Part shown: positions 1 through 8,412 of the stretch, piece by piece
Layout: every line of letters begins with the position of its first letter
How positions within the stretch are numbered: position 1 is the stretch's first letter
Source: Arthrobacter pascens
GTDB taxonomy: Bacteria; Actinomycetota; Actinomycetes; Actinomycetales; Micrococcaceae
Length of the DNA stretch: 64,000 nucleotides
Assembly (NCBI RefSeq): GCF_030815585.1
Contig: NZ_JAUSWY010000001.1
Coordinates: 3,410,001-3,474,000, forward strand
Direction of reading: 5' to 3'
Program-made: the position numbers and the translations under genes
The notes under the pieces: model-generated
Told to the model about the DNA's origin: nothing
The model's database searches: none
Seen by the model: only the letters and a program-made list of their open reading frames with translations

Positions 1-18
1 AGGCCTTCCCCCTGCCAC

Positions 19-46
19 ACGGCCCACGGCCCACGGCCCACGGCCA
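19..46. repeat. Short tandem repeat, four 7-bp units
   Basis: The unit ACGGCCC is repeated four times, the last copy ending in A. It lies between the window edge and the LacI promoter. No function is evident. Confidence 0.6.
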
Positions 47-84
47 GGAAAGCCGGAAAAAACCAACATTTCTTCTGTGACCTG

Positions 85-137
85 TTGCACATCGAAACGT
101 TTCTCTCTACTATCGAAACGTTCGCGCAATCGTTTCG
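85..137 (+). promoter_or_regulatory. Promoter with LacI-type operators for the fructoside operon
   Basis: A sigma70-like promoter is visible: TTGCAC at 85-90, a 17-bp spacer and TACTAT at 108-113. The spacer contains the perfect palindrome GAAACGTTTC (94-103). Just after the -10 box, CGAAACG (114-120) and CGTTTCG (131-137) form an inverted repeat around the expected transcription start. CG-centred palindromes like these are typical LacI-family sites. Their position implies that the downstream LacI protein represses its own gene and the operon by blocking RNA polymerase. Repressor binding is inferred; the motifs are seen directly. Confidence 0.72.
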
Positions 138-152
138 CTAGAAGGAGTCACA

Positions 153-1148
153 GTGGCAACCATCGTCGATGTCGCATCCCTTGCCGGCGTTTCGACCTCC
201 ACTGTGTCGCACGTCCTCAACGACACGAGGCATGTCGAGCCGGAGACCAGGGAGCGCGTCATGAGTGCTGTGCGGACTACCGGTTACCGACGGGACGTGC
301 TGGCCCGTTCCATGCGCCGCGCCAGGACTGACTCCATTGGCCTTGTTGTTTCGGATGCCGGGGAGCCGGCGTTCGCGGACATGGTGCACGGCGTGGAAGA
401 AGCCGCGGCCCAAAACGGCCTGTCCCTGCTGCTGGCCAACTCGGCGGAAGATACTGCCAGGGAGCGCGCGGCCGTCGAGGCACTCCTGGACCGCCGCGTG
501 GATGGCCTGATCATTGCACGGGCGGCCGGTTCCAGCGACGGACTGCTGGCGAGAATCCGTGAGGACAAGAAGCCGCTGGTCCTGTTGGACCGGCTCGCGG
601 ACCTGGACGTGGACCAGGTGGGGGTCAATAACCAGTCCGCCATGGCAGCACTGGTTGAACATCTCGCCACCCGCGGCCACCAGCGGATCCTGCTGATCTC
701 CGGGGATTTGCGGGTTTCATCACTCCGTGAGCGCTACGACGGTTTCCACGCCGCCATGTTGGATCGGGGCTTGGAGGTGCCGGCCAGCCTGCTGTGTGAA
801 GGCACGGTAACTGCGGCATCGACGTTCGACCGTGTCCGGACACTTCTCACCACATCCAAGGATCGTCCCACGGCGATCCTGGCTTGCAGCACGCTGCTAG
901 CCGCCGGCGCTCTGGGGGCCATACAGCATGAAGGCCTGCAGGTGCCGGGCACCATGGCGTTTGCCACGTTTGACGGGTTCACCTACTCGGACCTGTTCGA
1001 ACCCCAGATCACCACCGTCCGGCAACCGGCGTTCCGGCTGGGTGAGAGCGCCGTGGGTATGCTCCTGCGGCGTATCGAAAACCCCAATGTTCCCACGGAG
1101 ATCCTCCGGCTCGAATCTGAAATCGAATTCCGCCGCTCCACCGAATAA
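153..1148 (+). CDS. LacI-family transcriptional regulator
   Basis: This 331-residue DNA-binding repressor starts at GTG, 6 nt after a GAAGGAG ribosome binding site. The N-terminal LacI helix-turn-helix is clear at residues 1-50 (TIVDVASLAGVSTSTVSHVL, then a hinge-like stretch with RSMRR). A periplasmic-binding-protein-like effector domain follows, with the usual family length. It is the first gene of a co-directional block with a sugar ABC importer, GH172 and GH32, so its effector is probably a fructoside or its breakdown product. The operators in its own promoter suggest autoregulation. The family call is firm; the effector is inferred. Confidence 0.93.
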   Translation: MATIVDVASLAGVSTSTVSHVLNDTRHVEPETRERVMSAVRTTGYRRDVLARSMRRARTDSIGLVVSDAGEPAFADMVHGVEEAAAQNGLSLLLANSAEDTARERAAVEALLDRRVDGLIIARAAGSSDGLLARIREDKKPLVLLDRLADLDVDQVGVNNQSAMAALVEHLATRGHQRILLISGDLRVSSLRERYDGFHAAMLDRGLEVPASLLCEGTVTAASTFDRVRTLLTTSKDRPTAILACSTLLAAGALGAIQHEGLQVPGTMAFATFDGFTYSDLFEPQITTVRQPAFRLGESAVGMLLRRIENPNVPTEILRLESEIEFRRSTE

Positions 1149-1227
1149 GAGCCCCACAAACAGCTACACACAACCCCATCGCATCCCATCAGGCCCCCTC
1201 CAGGCGCCGCATGCAAAGGAGCATCAC

Positions 1228-2532
1228 ATGAGAAAAACAGTCCGCACCTCCATCGCCACGGCGGCAGCCGCGGCCCTCCTGGCGCTCACCGCCTGCGGGA
1301 GCGCCACGGAGTCCGCCGGGCCCGCAGCGGACGGGCCGTATGCGGCCCCCGCCAAGGACATCACCGCCACCATCTCCATCTCGAACTGGGGCGATCCGGG
1401 AGACAAAGCCGTGTACGACGGTGTCGCCGACCGCTTCAAGGAGAAGTACCCGAACGTGACGGTGAACAACAACTTCACCCCCATCACCACCTGGACCGAA
1501 TACGTCAACAAGCTGGTGACGCAGGCCGCGGCGGGTCAGGCTCCCGACGTCATCAACATCGCCACCGAAGGCGTGGAGCTGGGCCTGGCCAACGAGCTGT
1601 TTTTGCCCTTGGACGGCTTCCTTGAGAACGACCCCGAAGCCAAGGCCCTGCGCGAGGACATCGATCCCAAGCTGCTCGCGGGATTCGGCAAGGACGGCTC
1701 CACGTACCTGATGCCCAACACCTTCAACACCATGGTGATCTATTACAACACCAAGATGTTCGAGGCCGCCGGCATCGAACGGCCTAGCGATGACTGGACA
1801 TGGGACGACTTCCTGGAGATCTCCAAGAAACTGACCACCGGTTCCGGCGCTGACAAAGTTTACGGGTTCGCCATGCCGTACTACTCCTTCGGCATCACCC
1901 CGTGGCTCTACTCCAACGGCACTTCCATGATGAGTGAGGACCTCAAAACAGCCCAGTTGACCGATCCGAAGGTCCAGGAGACCGTGGAATGGGTGCGGGA
2001 CCTGGCAACAAAGCATGGTGTGGCTCCGCAGCCTAAGGGCTCCGACCCGTACCAGCTGTTCCCCGCCGGCAAGGCAGCGATGACCGGGGCCGGGCACTTC
2101 GTCACCGGCGGATTCGCCAAGGCCGGCTTCTCCGATTACGACATCCTCCCTTGGCCGAAGGGAACCACCAAGTCCACCGTTTTCGGCGCCGGAGCGTTCG
2201 CCATCTCCAAGGCGTCCAAGAACCAGGAACTGTCCTGGGAGTTCATCAAGATGCTCACCGACCAGCAGACCCAGAAGAAATGGGCCGACGCCGGCTCCGC
2301 CGTTCCGTCCACCAAGACTGCCGCTTCATCACCGGAGTTCCTCTCCTCCCCCGAACACGCCGAAGAGTTCTACAACTCCCTGTCCTACGCCAAGCCGGTA
2401 GCGGCCCCCGGCGCCTACAACGTGCTGGATCCGGCGTTCATGCGGGCCATGGACGAGATCATGTCCGGCCAAGACATCGGTTCCTCCCTGGAAAAGGCCC
2501 AAAAGGATGTTGAGGAGGCGTTGCAGCAGTGA
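1228..2532 (+). CDS. Sugar ABC transporter substrate-binding lipoprotein
   Basis: This 434-residue extracellular binding protein captures a sugar for the two permeases encoded next. ATG at 1228 was chosen because AAAGGA lies just upstream and the protein then begins with a lipoprotein signal: MRKT, a hydrophobic Ala/Leu stretch and lipobox LTAC near residue 24, followed by a Ser/Ala-rich tether. The mature part resembles family 1 (MalE/UgpB-like) solute-binding proteins. No ATPase gene lies in the operon, so a shared MsiK-type ATPase elsewhere is likely, as in other actinobacteria. The ligand is not readable from sequence; neighbouring GH172 and GH32 suggest a fructo-oligosaccharide or difructose anhydride. 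Confidence 0.9.
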   Translation: MRKTVRTSIATAAAAALLALTACGSATESAGPAADGPYAAPAKDITATISISNWGDPGDKAVYDGVADRFKEKYPNVTVNNNFTPITTWTEYVNKLVTQAAAGQAPDVINIATEGVELGLANELFLPLDGFLENDPEAKALREDIDPKLLAGFGKDGSTYLMPNTFNTMVIYYNTKMFEAAGIERPSDDWTWDDFLEISKKLTTGSGADKVYGFAMPYYSFGITPWLYSNGTSMMSEDLKTAQLTDPKVQETVEWVRDLATKHGVAPQPKGSDPYQLFPAGKAAMTGAGHFVTGGFAKAGFSDYDILPWPKGTTKSTVFGAGAFAISKASKNQELSWEFIKMLTDQQTQKKWADAGSAVPSTKTAASSPEFLSSPEHAEEFYNSLSYAKPVAAPGAYNVLDPAFMRAMDEIMSGQDIGSSLEKAQKDVEEALQQ

Positions 2533-3485
2533 CCCTGACAGCCCCCAAAACCCAGCTGCCGCCCGCGCCCCCGTCGGGGCGCGGGGGCCGCCCCGGGCGG
2601 CTCACCGCCACCCGTCGGCGGGAAGCCCTCACCGGGTACCTCTTCACCGCTCCCACCATCATCGGCTTCCTGGTTTTCGTCCTCGGCCCGCTGGTCGCCG
2701 CGATCTACTTGAGCCTGACCAAGTACAACATCCTGACAGCCCCCAAGTTCGTGGGGTTCGACAACTACGCCCGCATGTTCCGGGACGAACGGCTCGCCAC
2801 CACCTACGGCAACACCGTCCTGTACGTCGGGGCGGCGGTCGTCCTCATCAACGGCTTTGCGCTCTTGTTTGCTGTGCTGATCAACCAGCGGCTCCCCAGG
2901 GCCTTGACCTATGTGTTCCGCTCCGCGTACTTCTTCCCGTACCTGGTGGCCCTGGTGTACGTCTCCATCATCTGGCAGGCACTCTTCCAGAAGGACACGG
3001 GCATCCTGAATTACTACATCACTGCCTTGGGCGGGGAACGGATCGACTGGCTCAACAGCTCGGAATTCTCCAAGGTCTCGGTGATCATCGTCGACACCTG
3101 GCGGAACGTGGGGTTCGCCATGCTGATCTTCGTGGCCGCTTTGCAGGAAGTCCCGAAGGACATGGTTGAAGCCGCCCGCATGGACGGAGCCAACGAATGG
3201 CAGGTCTTCCGCCGCATCACCCTTCCGATGATCAGCCAGGCAACGTTCTTCAACATCACCATCACCATCATCGGCGCGTTCCAGATCTACGAATCGATCA
3301 TCGTCCTCACCAGGGGCGGCCCGGGCGACGCCAGCCGCAGCGTGGTGATGTACATCGCCGAAGTGGCCTTCAACAAGTTCGATATGGGCTACGCCTCAGC
3401 CATCGCGGTCACACTGTTCCTCATCATCATGCTGGTGACCATGGTGCAGTTCCGCCTTAGGAAGTCATGGGTGAACAATGAGTAA
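2529..3485 (+). CDS. Sugar ABC transporter permease (MalF/UgpA type)
   Basis: This 318-residue inner-membrane permease has about six transmembrane segments. The GTG start overlaps the stop of the binding-protein gene (GTGA), indicating translational coupling. The EAA loop that contacts the ATPase is visible (EAARMDGANEWQVFRRITLP, about residues 217-236), and the C-terminal portion matches binding-protein-dependent transport permeases. It should pair with the next permease to form the channel of the importer. The transported sugar is inferred only from context. Confidence 0.92.
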   Translation: MTLTAPKTQLPPAPPSGRGGRPGRLTATRRREALTGYLFTAPTIIGFLVFVLGPLVAAIYLSLTKYNILTAPKFVGFDNYARMFRDERLATTYGNTVLYVGAAVVLINGFALLFAVLINQRLPRALTYVFRSAYFFPYLVALVYVSIIWQALFQKDTGILNYYITALGGERIDWLNSSEFSKVSVIIVDTWRNVGFAMLIFVAALQEVPKDMVEAARMDGANEWQVFRRITLPMISQATFFNITITIIGAFQIYESIIVLTRGGPGDASRSVVMYIAEVAFNKFDMGYASAIAVTLFLIIMLVTMVQFRLRKSWVNNE

Positions 3486-4383
3486 CACCACAGTCCTTCC
3501 GTCCCGGCCAGGTGCCGGAACACCAGGTAAAGAAAAAGACGTACCACGACGGCGGCCCGGCCCCACGGTCGGGAAGTACATTTCCGTCGGGCTGCTGGTC
3601 CTGGGCGCCATCGGAATGATCGCCCCGTTCCTGTGGATGTTCACCACCTCGCTCCGGGACGCCAGCCAGGCGTACGACCTGCCGCCGCAGTGGCTGCCCA
3701 CGGAGTTGGACTGGTCCAACTACGCCGACGCGGTCAGCGGACCCGTGCCGATCCTCAAGAACATGTTCAACAGCGCGGTGATCGCCATCGCCGTCAGCAT
3801 CGGCATGATCATCACAGCACCGATGGCCGGCTACGCGTTCGCGAAGCTGGAATTCCCCGGCCGAAACTCAATCTTTGTGGGCCTGTTGTCCTCGCTGATG
3901 GTGCCGGCCCAGGTGACCATCATTCCGTTGTTCCTGCTGATGCGGGCCTTCGGCCTGCTGGACAACCCCCTCAGCCTGATCCTGCCCGGCATCACCGGAG
4001 CCCTGGGCGTGTTCCTGCTGCGGCAGTTCTTCCTGGGGCTGCCGCAGGAAATCATCGACGCCGCCCGGATGGACGGTGCGACCGCCTGGCAGACCTACCG
4101 GCTGATCGCGCTGCCGCTGGCCAAGAACGCCGTGAGCACCCTGGGTGTAATTACGTTCCTGGGCAGCTGGAACGCCTATTTTGCCCCGTCGATCTTCCTT
4201 AACAGCACGGACACCGCCACCCTGCCGCTGGGGCTGGTCCTCATGCTCGGCCCGTACGGTGCCGGCAACGTGGCCCAGGTGATGGCAGCAACCACCATCG
4301 CCATCGCACCGGCCCTCATCGTCTTCCTGGTGGCCCAGCGGTGGATCATCGCCAGCCTCACCCAATCAGCTGTCAAGGGCTGA
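3478..4383 (+). CDS. Sugar ABC transporter permease (MalG/UgpE type)
   Basis: This 301-residue second permease of the importer overlaps the preceding gene by 8 bp. It has an N-terminal cytoplasmic tail rich in Pro and charged residues, about six membrane spans, and an EAA loop reading DAARMDGATAWQTYRLIALP. Length and order (binding protein, MalF-like, MalG-like) match the CUT1 carbohydrate-uptake class. It shares an operon with GH172 and GH32, which act on the imported sugar in the cytoplasm. Confidence 0.92.
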   Translation: MSNTTVLPSRPGAGTPGKEKDVPRRRPGPTVGKYISVGLLVLGAIGMIAPFLWMFTTSLRDASQAYDLPPQWLPTELDWSNYADAVSGPVPILKNMFNSAVIAIAVSIGMIITAPMAGYAFAKLEFPGRNSIFVGLLSSLMVPAQVTIIPLFLLMRAFGLLDNPLSLILPGITGALGVFLLRQFFLGLPQEIIDAARMDGATAWQTYRLIALPLAKNAVSTLGVITFLGSWNAYFAPSIFLNSTDTATLPLGLVLMLGPYGAGNVAQVMAATTIAIAPALIVFLVAQRWIIASLTQSAVKG

Positions 4384-4410
4384 ACAACTTTCCTGAAAGG
4401 TACAACCACC

Positions 4411-5775
4411 ATGGCAACATCGCCCCGCTCAGGCCTGCTCTCAAGCCTGACCAAGCTCTCCACCGCACGCACGGCCCGCGCCTCCAGCTGGGACCAGACC
4501 GGCCGGAACCGCGACAACTGGATCGTGATGCCCGGCGAGGAACGGGTCTTGGCGGACATCGAGGGCCCGGGCTCCATCACGCACATCTGGATGACCCAGT
4601 CCTGTCGGATCCAGCCGGGCCCCGGCCAGATCTCCCCGGAGTTGGTGGGCGTGCCGATGCTGGAAATCCACAACGCCCTCGGCGTCAGCTGGGAAGTGGT
4701 GGACCCGGACTATTACCGCAAGATCGTCATCAGGATGTACTGGGATGATCAGGAAACCCCCAGCGTCATTGCGCCACTGGGTGACTTCTTCGGCCTGCTG
4801 AATTCCCTGTCCGGCTCCTACGATTCCCTGCCGCTCTCCGTCTCCGCCAAGGAAGGGGAACTGAACACCTTCGGCGGCAGTGCGGCGTTCAACAGCTACT
4901 TCGAGATGCCCTTCAACTCAAGGGCACGCATCACCGTTGAAAACCAGAACGACATCCCGTACCTGCAGTACTTCTACATCGACTACGAGCTCTACACCGA
5001 GCCACTGCCGGAGGACACGGCCTACTTCCACGCCCACTGGCGCCGGCAGAAGCCCAACGCCGGATGGGGCCCGGACCTGCAGACCAACAGCATCGAGGTG
5101 GCCATCCCCAACCTCTCCGGCGAGGACAACTACGTGGTCCTCGAGACCGAGGGCCAGGGCCACTATGTGGGCTGCAACCTGGCCGTGCGCCACTTCCAAG
5201 GGTCATGGTGGGGCGAAGGTGACGACATGATCTTCATCGACGACGACACCTGGCCGCCCAGCCTGCACGGCACCGGCATGGAGGACTACTTTGGCCACGC
5301 CTGGGGCATGCAGCACAACGCCTTCCTGATGAACGGCACCATGGTCCACGAAGAAAACGTGCCGGGCTTCCACCACAGCTACCGCTTCCACATGACCGAT
5401 CCCATCAGGTTCCAGAAACGCATCAAGGTCACCTTCGAACACGGCCACGCCAACCACCTCTCCGATGACTGGTCCTCCACCGCCTACTGGTACCAGACGC
5501 TCCCCTCCCCCGTGCTGGAGATCGCCGCCGTGGAGGAGCGCCTGCCGCTGCGGCCCCGCGACCAGGTGGAGGAGCGGCCCTTGCCGGAACTGACGCCGGC
5601 CCAGCAGACCGCCCGCGACGCCTCCGCCGAACGGATGAAGCAGTTCACCGAAACGCGGGACGCCGTCCGCAACGAACGCAGGGCAGAAATTGACGACTGG
5701 GAGAAGGCCAACGCCGATCAGGCCCGGGAGGTCCGGCAGCGGTTCCTGGCCGCAAACAGCGTCCCCGTCCAGTAA
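4411..5775 (+). CDS. GH172 (DUF2961) family glycoside hydrolase
   Basis: This 454-residue cytoplasmic protein has no signal peptide and starts at ATG after GAAAGG. It belongs to the DUF2961 family, now GH172. Characterised members include a difructose dianhydride I synthase/hydrolase (alpha-D-fructofuranosidase) from Bifidobacterium and exo-alpha-D-arabinofuranosidases. The hallmark motifs are present: WWGEGDD with Glu269 and GTGMEDYFG with Glu291, which from memory correspond to the catalytic Glu pair of the bifidobacterial enzyme. The N-terminal half carries the family's beta-sandwich pattern. Residues after about 370 are charged and probably helical (RDAVRNERRAEIDDWEKANA). Directly upstream of a GH32 beta-fructosidase, it probably opens alpha-linked fructose dimers. 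Substrate specificity is inferred. Confidence 0.85.
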   Translation: MATSPRSGLLSSLTKLSTARTARASSWDQTGRNRDNWIVMPGEERVLADIEGPGSITHIWMTQSCRIQPGPGQISPELVGVPMLEIHNALGVSWEVVDPDYYRKIVIRMYWDDQETPSVIAPLGDFFGLLNSLSGSYDSLPLSVSAKEGELNTFGGSAAFNSYFEMPFNSRARITVENQNDIPYLQYFYIDYELYTEPLPEDTAYFHAHWRRQKPNAGWGPDLQTNSIEVAIPNLSGEDNYVVLETEGQGHYVGCNLAVRHFQGSWWGEGDDMIFIDDDTWPPSLHGTGMEDYFGHAWGMQHNAFLMNGTMVHEENVPGFHHSYRFHMTDPIRFQKRIKVTFEHGHANHLSDDWSSTAYWYQTLPSPVLEIAAVEERLPLRPRDQVEERPLPELTPAQQTARDASAERMKQFTETRDAVRNERRAEIDDWEKANADQAREVRQRFLAANSVPVQ

Positions 5776-5806
5776 TTCCACCAGCAGACAGCACCGAAGG
5801 ATCAGC

Positions 5807-7159
5807 ATGAACGCGCACGAAACCCGCCCCGCCTTCCACTTCACAGCCGCTGAGGGTTGGATCAACGATCCCCTCGGCGTGACCTGGAAGGACGGCCAGT
5901 ACCACCTCTTCTACCAGTACGTTCCGGGCCGCACCACGTGGGCCTCCAACTGCCACTGGGGTCATGCCACGTCCCCCGACATGATTGCCTGGACGGAACA
6001 GTCCGTCGCCGTCGCACCCGGTGAAGGTGACGATGGCATCTGGTCGGGTTCCATAGCCACCGGCCCCGATGGCGGCGCGACGATGTTCTACACCTCGGTC
6101 ACCGAACCCGACATCGGCATTGGGACAGTCAGGACCGCCACACCCGACGACGCCTCCTGGAACTCGTGGACCAAAGGCGCGAAACTGATGACTGCTCCCG
6201 ATGCCGGCGTGCTGGCCTACCGGGACCCGTTCGTCTTCCGCGACGGCGGACAGTGGCGCATGTTCGTCGGCGCCGGGCTGGAGGGCGGCACCGCAGCCGC
6301 GGTTTCCTACAGCTCCCCGGACCTGTCGCAGTGGACTCTGGATGGCATCGCCGCGCAACGCTCCGGCACGGAGATGGATCCGGTCTGGACCGGGACGATG
6401 TGGGAATGCCCCCAGCTCATTGAGATTGACGGTTCCCACGTCCTGGTCACCTCCATCTGGGAAGACGACGTTCTGCACTACGTGGCCTACGGCGTAGGAA
6501 GCTACTCCGATGGTCAGTTCATCGCCCGCTCGTGGGGCCAGCTCACCTACGGCAAGAGCTATTACGCCCCTTCCTTCTTCCGGGACAGGGACGGCGCGCA
6601 GTCGTTGATTTTCTGGGTCCGCGGCGTTATCAGCCCTGAAGGGCAGTGGGCCAGCGCGCTGAGCATCCCGCACACGCTGACGCTCGACGGCGATACTCTG
6701 GCGGCCGCACCCCACGCCGACCTCGCAACGTACTCCCGGCCGGGCTCCCTGGAGCAGGTCAGCGCTACGGTTTTTGAGACAGTGCTCGACGGCGGTGCCG
6801 ACCTCCGGTGCGCCGTCACCGCCGGGACGGTCATCAGCCTCGCCACCCTGAAGGGGCCACTGGCCACCTTCCGGCATGACGGGGGCGGTATCCGGGTGAC
6901 GGTGGCCGGGAACGCCGACTTCGCCGACGCGTTCCTACCGGCCGACGAGGGCTCCGAGCTGCGGGCCATCATCGACGCCGGGGTGTTGGAACTCTCCGGC
7001 CATCAGGGCATCATGGCAGTCCCAGTGCCCATTGTGGACTCGCCCGTGACGCTGACGGTGGCTAACGCCGTCTCCACGCCCCTGCTCAACATAGTTTCGA
7101 AGCTGATAGTGAATGGCGTGGGAACCACACGTCAGGCCGCACTGTCAGGACAGCCGTGA
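5807..7159 (+). CDS. GH32 family beta-fructofuranosidase / sucrose-6-phosphate hydrolase-like enzyme
   Basis: This 450-residue intracellular enzyme cleaves terminal beta-D-fructofuranosyl residues. ATG at 5807 follows GAAGGA; there is no signal peptide. All three GH32 active-site motifs are present: WINDPLG with nucleophile Asp21, YRDPF with transition-state stabiliser Asp140, and WECPQL with acid/base Glu200. A C-terminal beta-sandwich follows from about residue 320. It probably releases fructose from the product of the GH172 step or from imported inulo-oligosaccharides. The stop codon overlaps the GTG of the next, degraded fructokinase gene, so the operon once continued into sugar phosphorylation. 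Confidence 0.93.
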   Translation: MNAHETRPAFHFTAAEGWINDPLGVTWKDGQYHLFYQYVPGRTTWASNCHWGHATSPDMIAWTEQSVAVAPGEGDDGIWSGSIATGPDGGATMFYTSVTEPDIGIGTVRTATPDDASWNSWTKGAKLMTAPDAGVLAYRDPFVFRDGGQWRMFVGAGLEGGTAAAVSYSSPDLSQWTLDGIAAQRSGTEMDPVWTGTMWECPQLIEIDGSHVLVTSIWEDDVLHYVAYGVGSYSDGQFIARSWGQLTYGKSYYAPSFFRDRDGAQSLIFWVRGVISPEGQWASALSIPHTLTLDGDTLAAAPHADLATYSRPGSLEQVSATVFETVLDGGADLRCAVTAGTVISLATLKGPLATFRHDGGGIRVTVAGNADFADAFLPADEGSELRAIIDAGVLELSGHQGIMAVPVPIVDSPVTLTVANAVSTPLLNIVSKLIVNGVGTTRQAALSGQP

Positions 7160-8090
7160 CCACCACTTCTGGCTCCCAGCGGCCCAACCCGTTGTCGTCG
7201 GGGAATCCCTGACCGACATCATCACGACGTCAGCCGGACCTGTGGAATTCGCCGGCGGGTCAGGCCCCAACGTGGCCTACGGCCTTGGGCGGCTGAGTGT
7301 GAACACAGGCCTGCTGACAGTGCTGGGCGCGGACCGGAGGGCCGAAGCCATCCGGCAGCATCTGGATTCAGCTGCAGTGCAGCTTCTACGGGGTGCCACC
7401 CGCCTGAGACGCACCTCCACGGCAACGGCTTCGCTGGACAGCAAAGGTTCGGCTGCATATGCCTTGGCATCGAGTGGACGCTGCCGCAGGTGAGTCCCAC
7501 CTTCATTCCCAAAGTCCTGCATACCGGATCCCTGGCCACCTTTCTTGAACCCGGGGCCACGCACTTCCGGTCTGTGATGAAGTTCTTCTACGGCAGGTGC
7601 GTCATCACGTACGACCCCAATATCCGGTCGCACATCATCGGAGACCATGCCCAGGCACACCAGACCTTCGAGGCCACGGCGCGCCTGGCCAATGTGGTGA
7701 AGCTGAGCGATGAGGACGCTACCTGGCTCTACCCGGGACTCGGAACAGCTGAGATTGCGCGCCGCATCCTGTAGCTCGGGGTGCAAGTAGTTGCCGTAAC
7801 TGCAGGAGCGGAGGGGTTCGGACCTCTACTCAGAGTCTTCCCAGGTGCACGTTGCCGCGCCGGAGGTAAAAGCAGCGGACACTGTGGGTGCCGGCGATTC
7901 CTATATGTCCTCGTTCATCGCTGGGATCTTGACCGATTCCCGGCCGGACTTCGATGAGGAGCAGCTCAGGCGGCTCGGAACGGTGGCTGCTGCCGCGGCA
8001 GCCATCAGTGCGACCCGACATGGAGCGAATCCGCCAACAGCGCGGGAACTGCAGGAGGCTGGCCGTTTCCTCTGGACGGGATCGTCTTAG
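7156..8090 (+). pseudogene. Degraded PfkB-family fructokinase
   Basis: This is the remnant of a carbohydrate kinase that would phosphorylate released fructose. GTG at 7156 overlaps the GH32 stop. Three pieces align in order but in different frames. The first (about 7190-7450) has the N-terminal VVVGESLTDI and GGSGPNVAYGLGRL. The second (about 7453-7770) has IEWTLP and DPNIR. The third (about 7845-8090) has the PfkB signature ADTVGAGDSYMSSF with the catalytic Asp. Lesions seen: a frame change near 7190, another near 7450, an in-frame TAG at 7771-7773 where Glu is expected, and a further shift near 7820. With at least four lesions, this is true gene decay rather than a single sequencing error. 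Confidence 0.88.
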
Positions 8091-8368
8091 GTTCAAAGAC
8101 CTTGTCCGTGTCCACAGGCATTTACCGGCTGCGGGGCGCGTTCGAGATCGAGCCTACCCACATAGCTTCAACACGTTCGACTTGACAGGGAATACATAAG
8201 GCGCAGCATGGACCAGTGGGAAACCGGCGGACCCGTACACGCGTTTGACGTACGCCGCAACGGCAGGAGCCATCCGCGCGGTCCTCAGAATCGAACCAGG
8301 CAATACCGCATCGATCGCCGTGGCCCATCATCCGCGACCCCGATCCAACTTTCGATCCGTCATGGCAC
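8091..8368. other. Intergenic stretch without a convincing gene
   Basis: Short reading frames exist on both strands, but none has a ribosome binding site or recognisable motifs. The stretch separates the decayed fructokinase from the convergent sigma-factor operon and may be residue of a deleted gene. Confidence 0.4.
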
Positions 8369-8404
8369 TGGACTGTCTCGTTTCCTAGGAACTGAGACAG
8401 TCCA
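8369..8404 (-). terminator. 36-bp near-perfect palindrome, probable terminator
   Basis: Arms TGGACTGTCTC and GAGACAGTCCA (11 bp, perfect) flank a core that is itself almost palindromic (TTTCCTAGGAACT). It begins 9 nt past the stop of the minus-strand gene at 8413. No U-tract follows on that strand, so termination is inferred from position; a remnant of a mobile-element end is an alternative. Confidence 0.45.
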
Positions 8405-8412
8405 TACGACAC

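Noticed and set aside
17-50. Repeat at the window start as a CRISPR array
   Set aside because: The 7-bp units are directly adjacent with no spacers.
8122-8412. Open frames on both strands between the fructokinase remnant and the sigma operon
   Set aside because: Neither strand shows family motifs, start signals or codon bias strong enough to call a gene.
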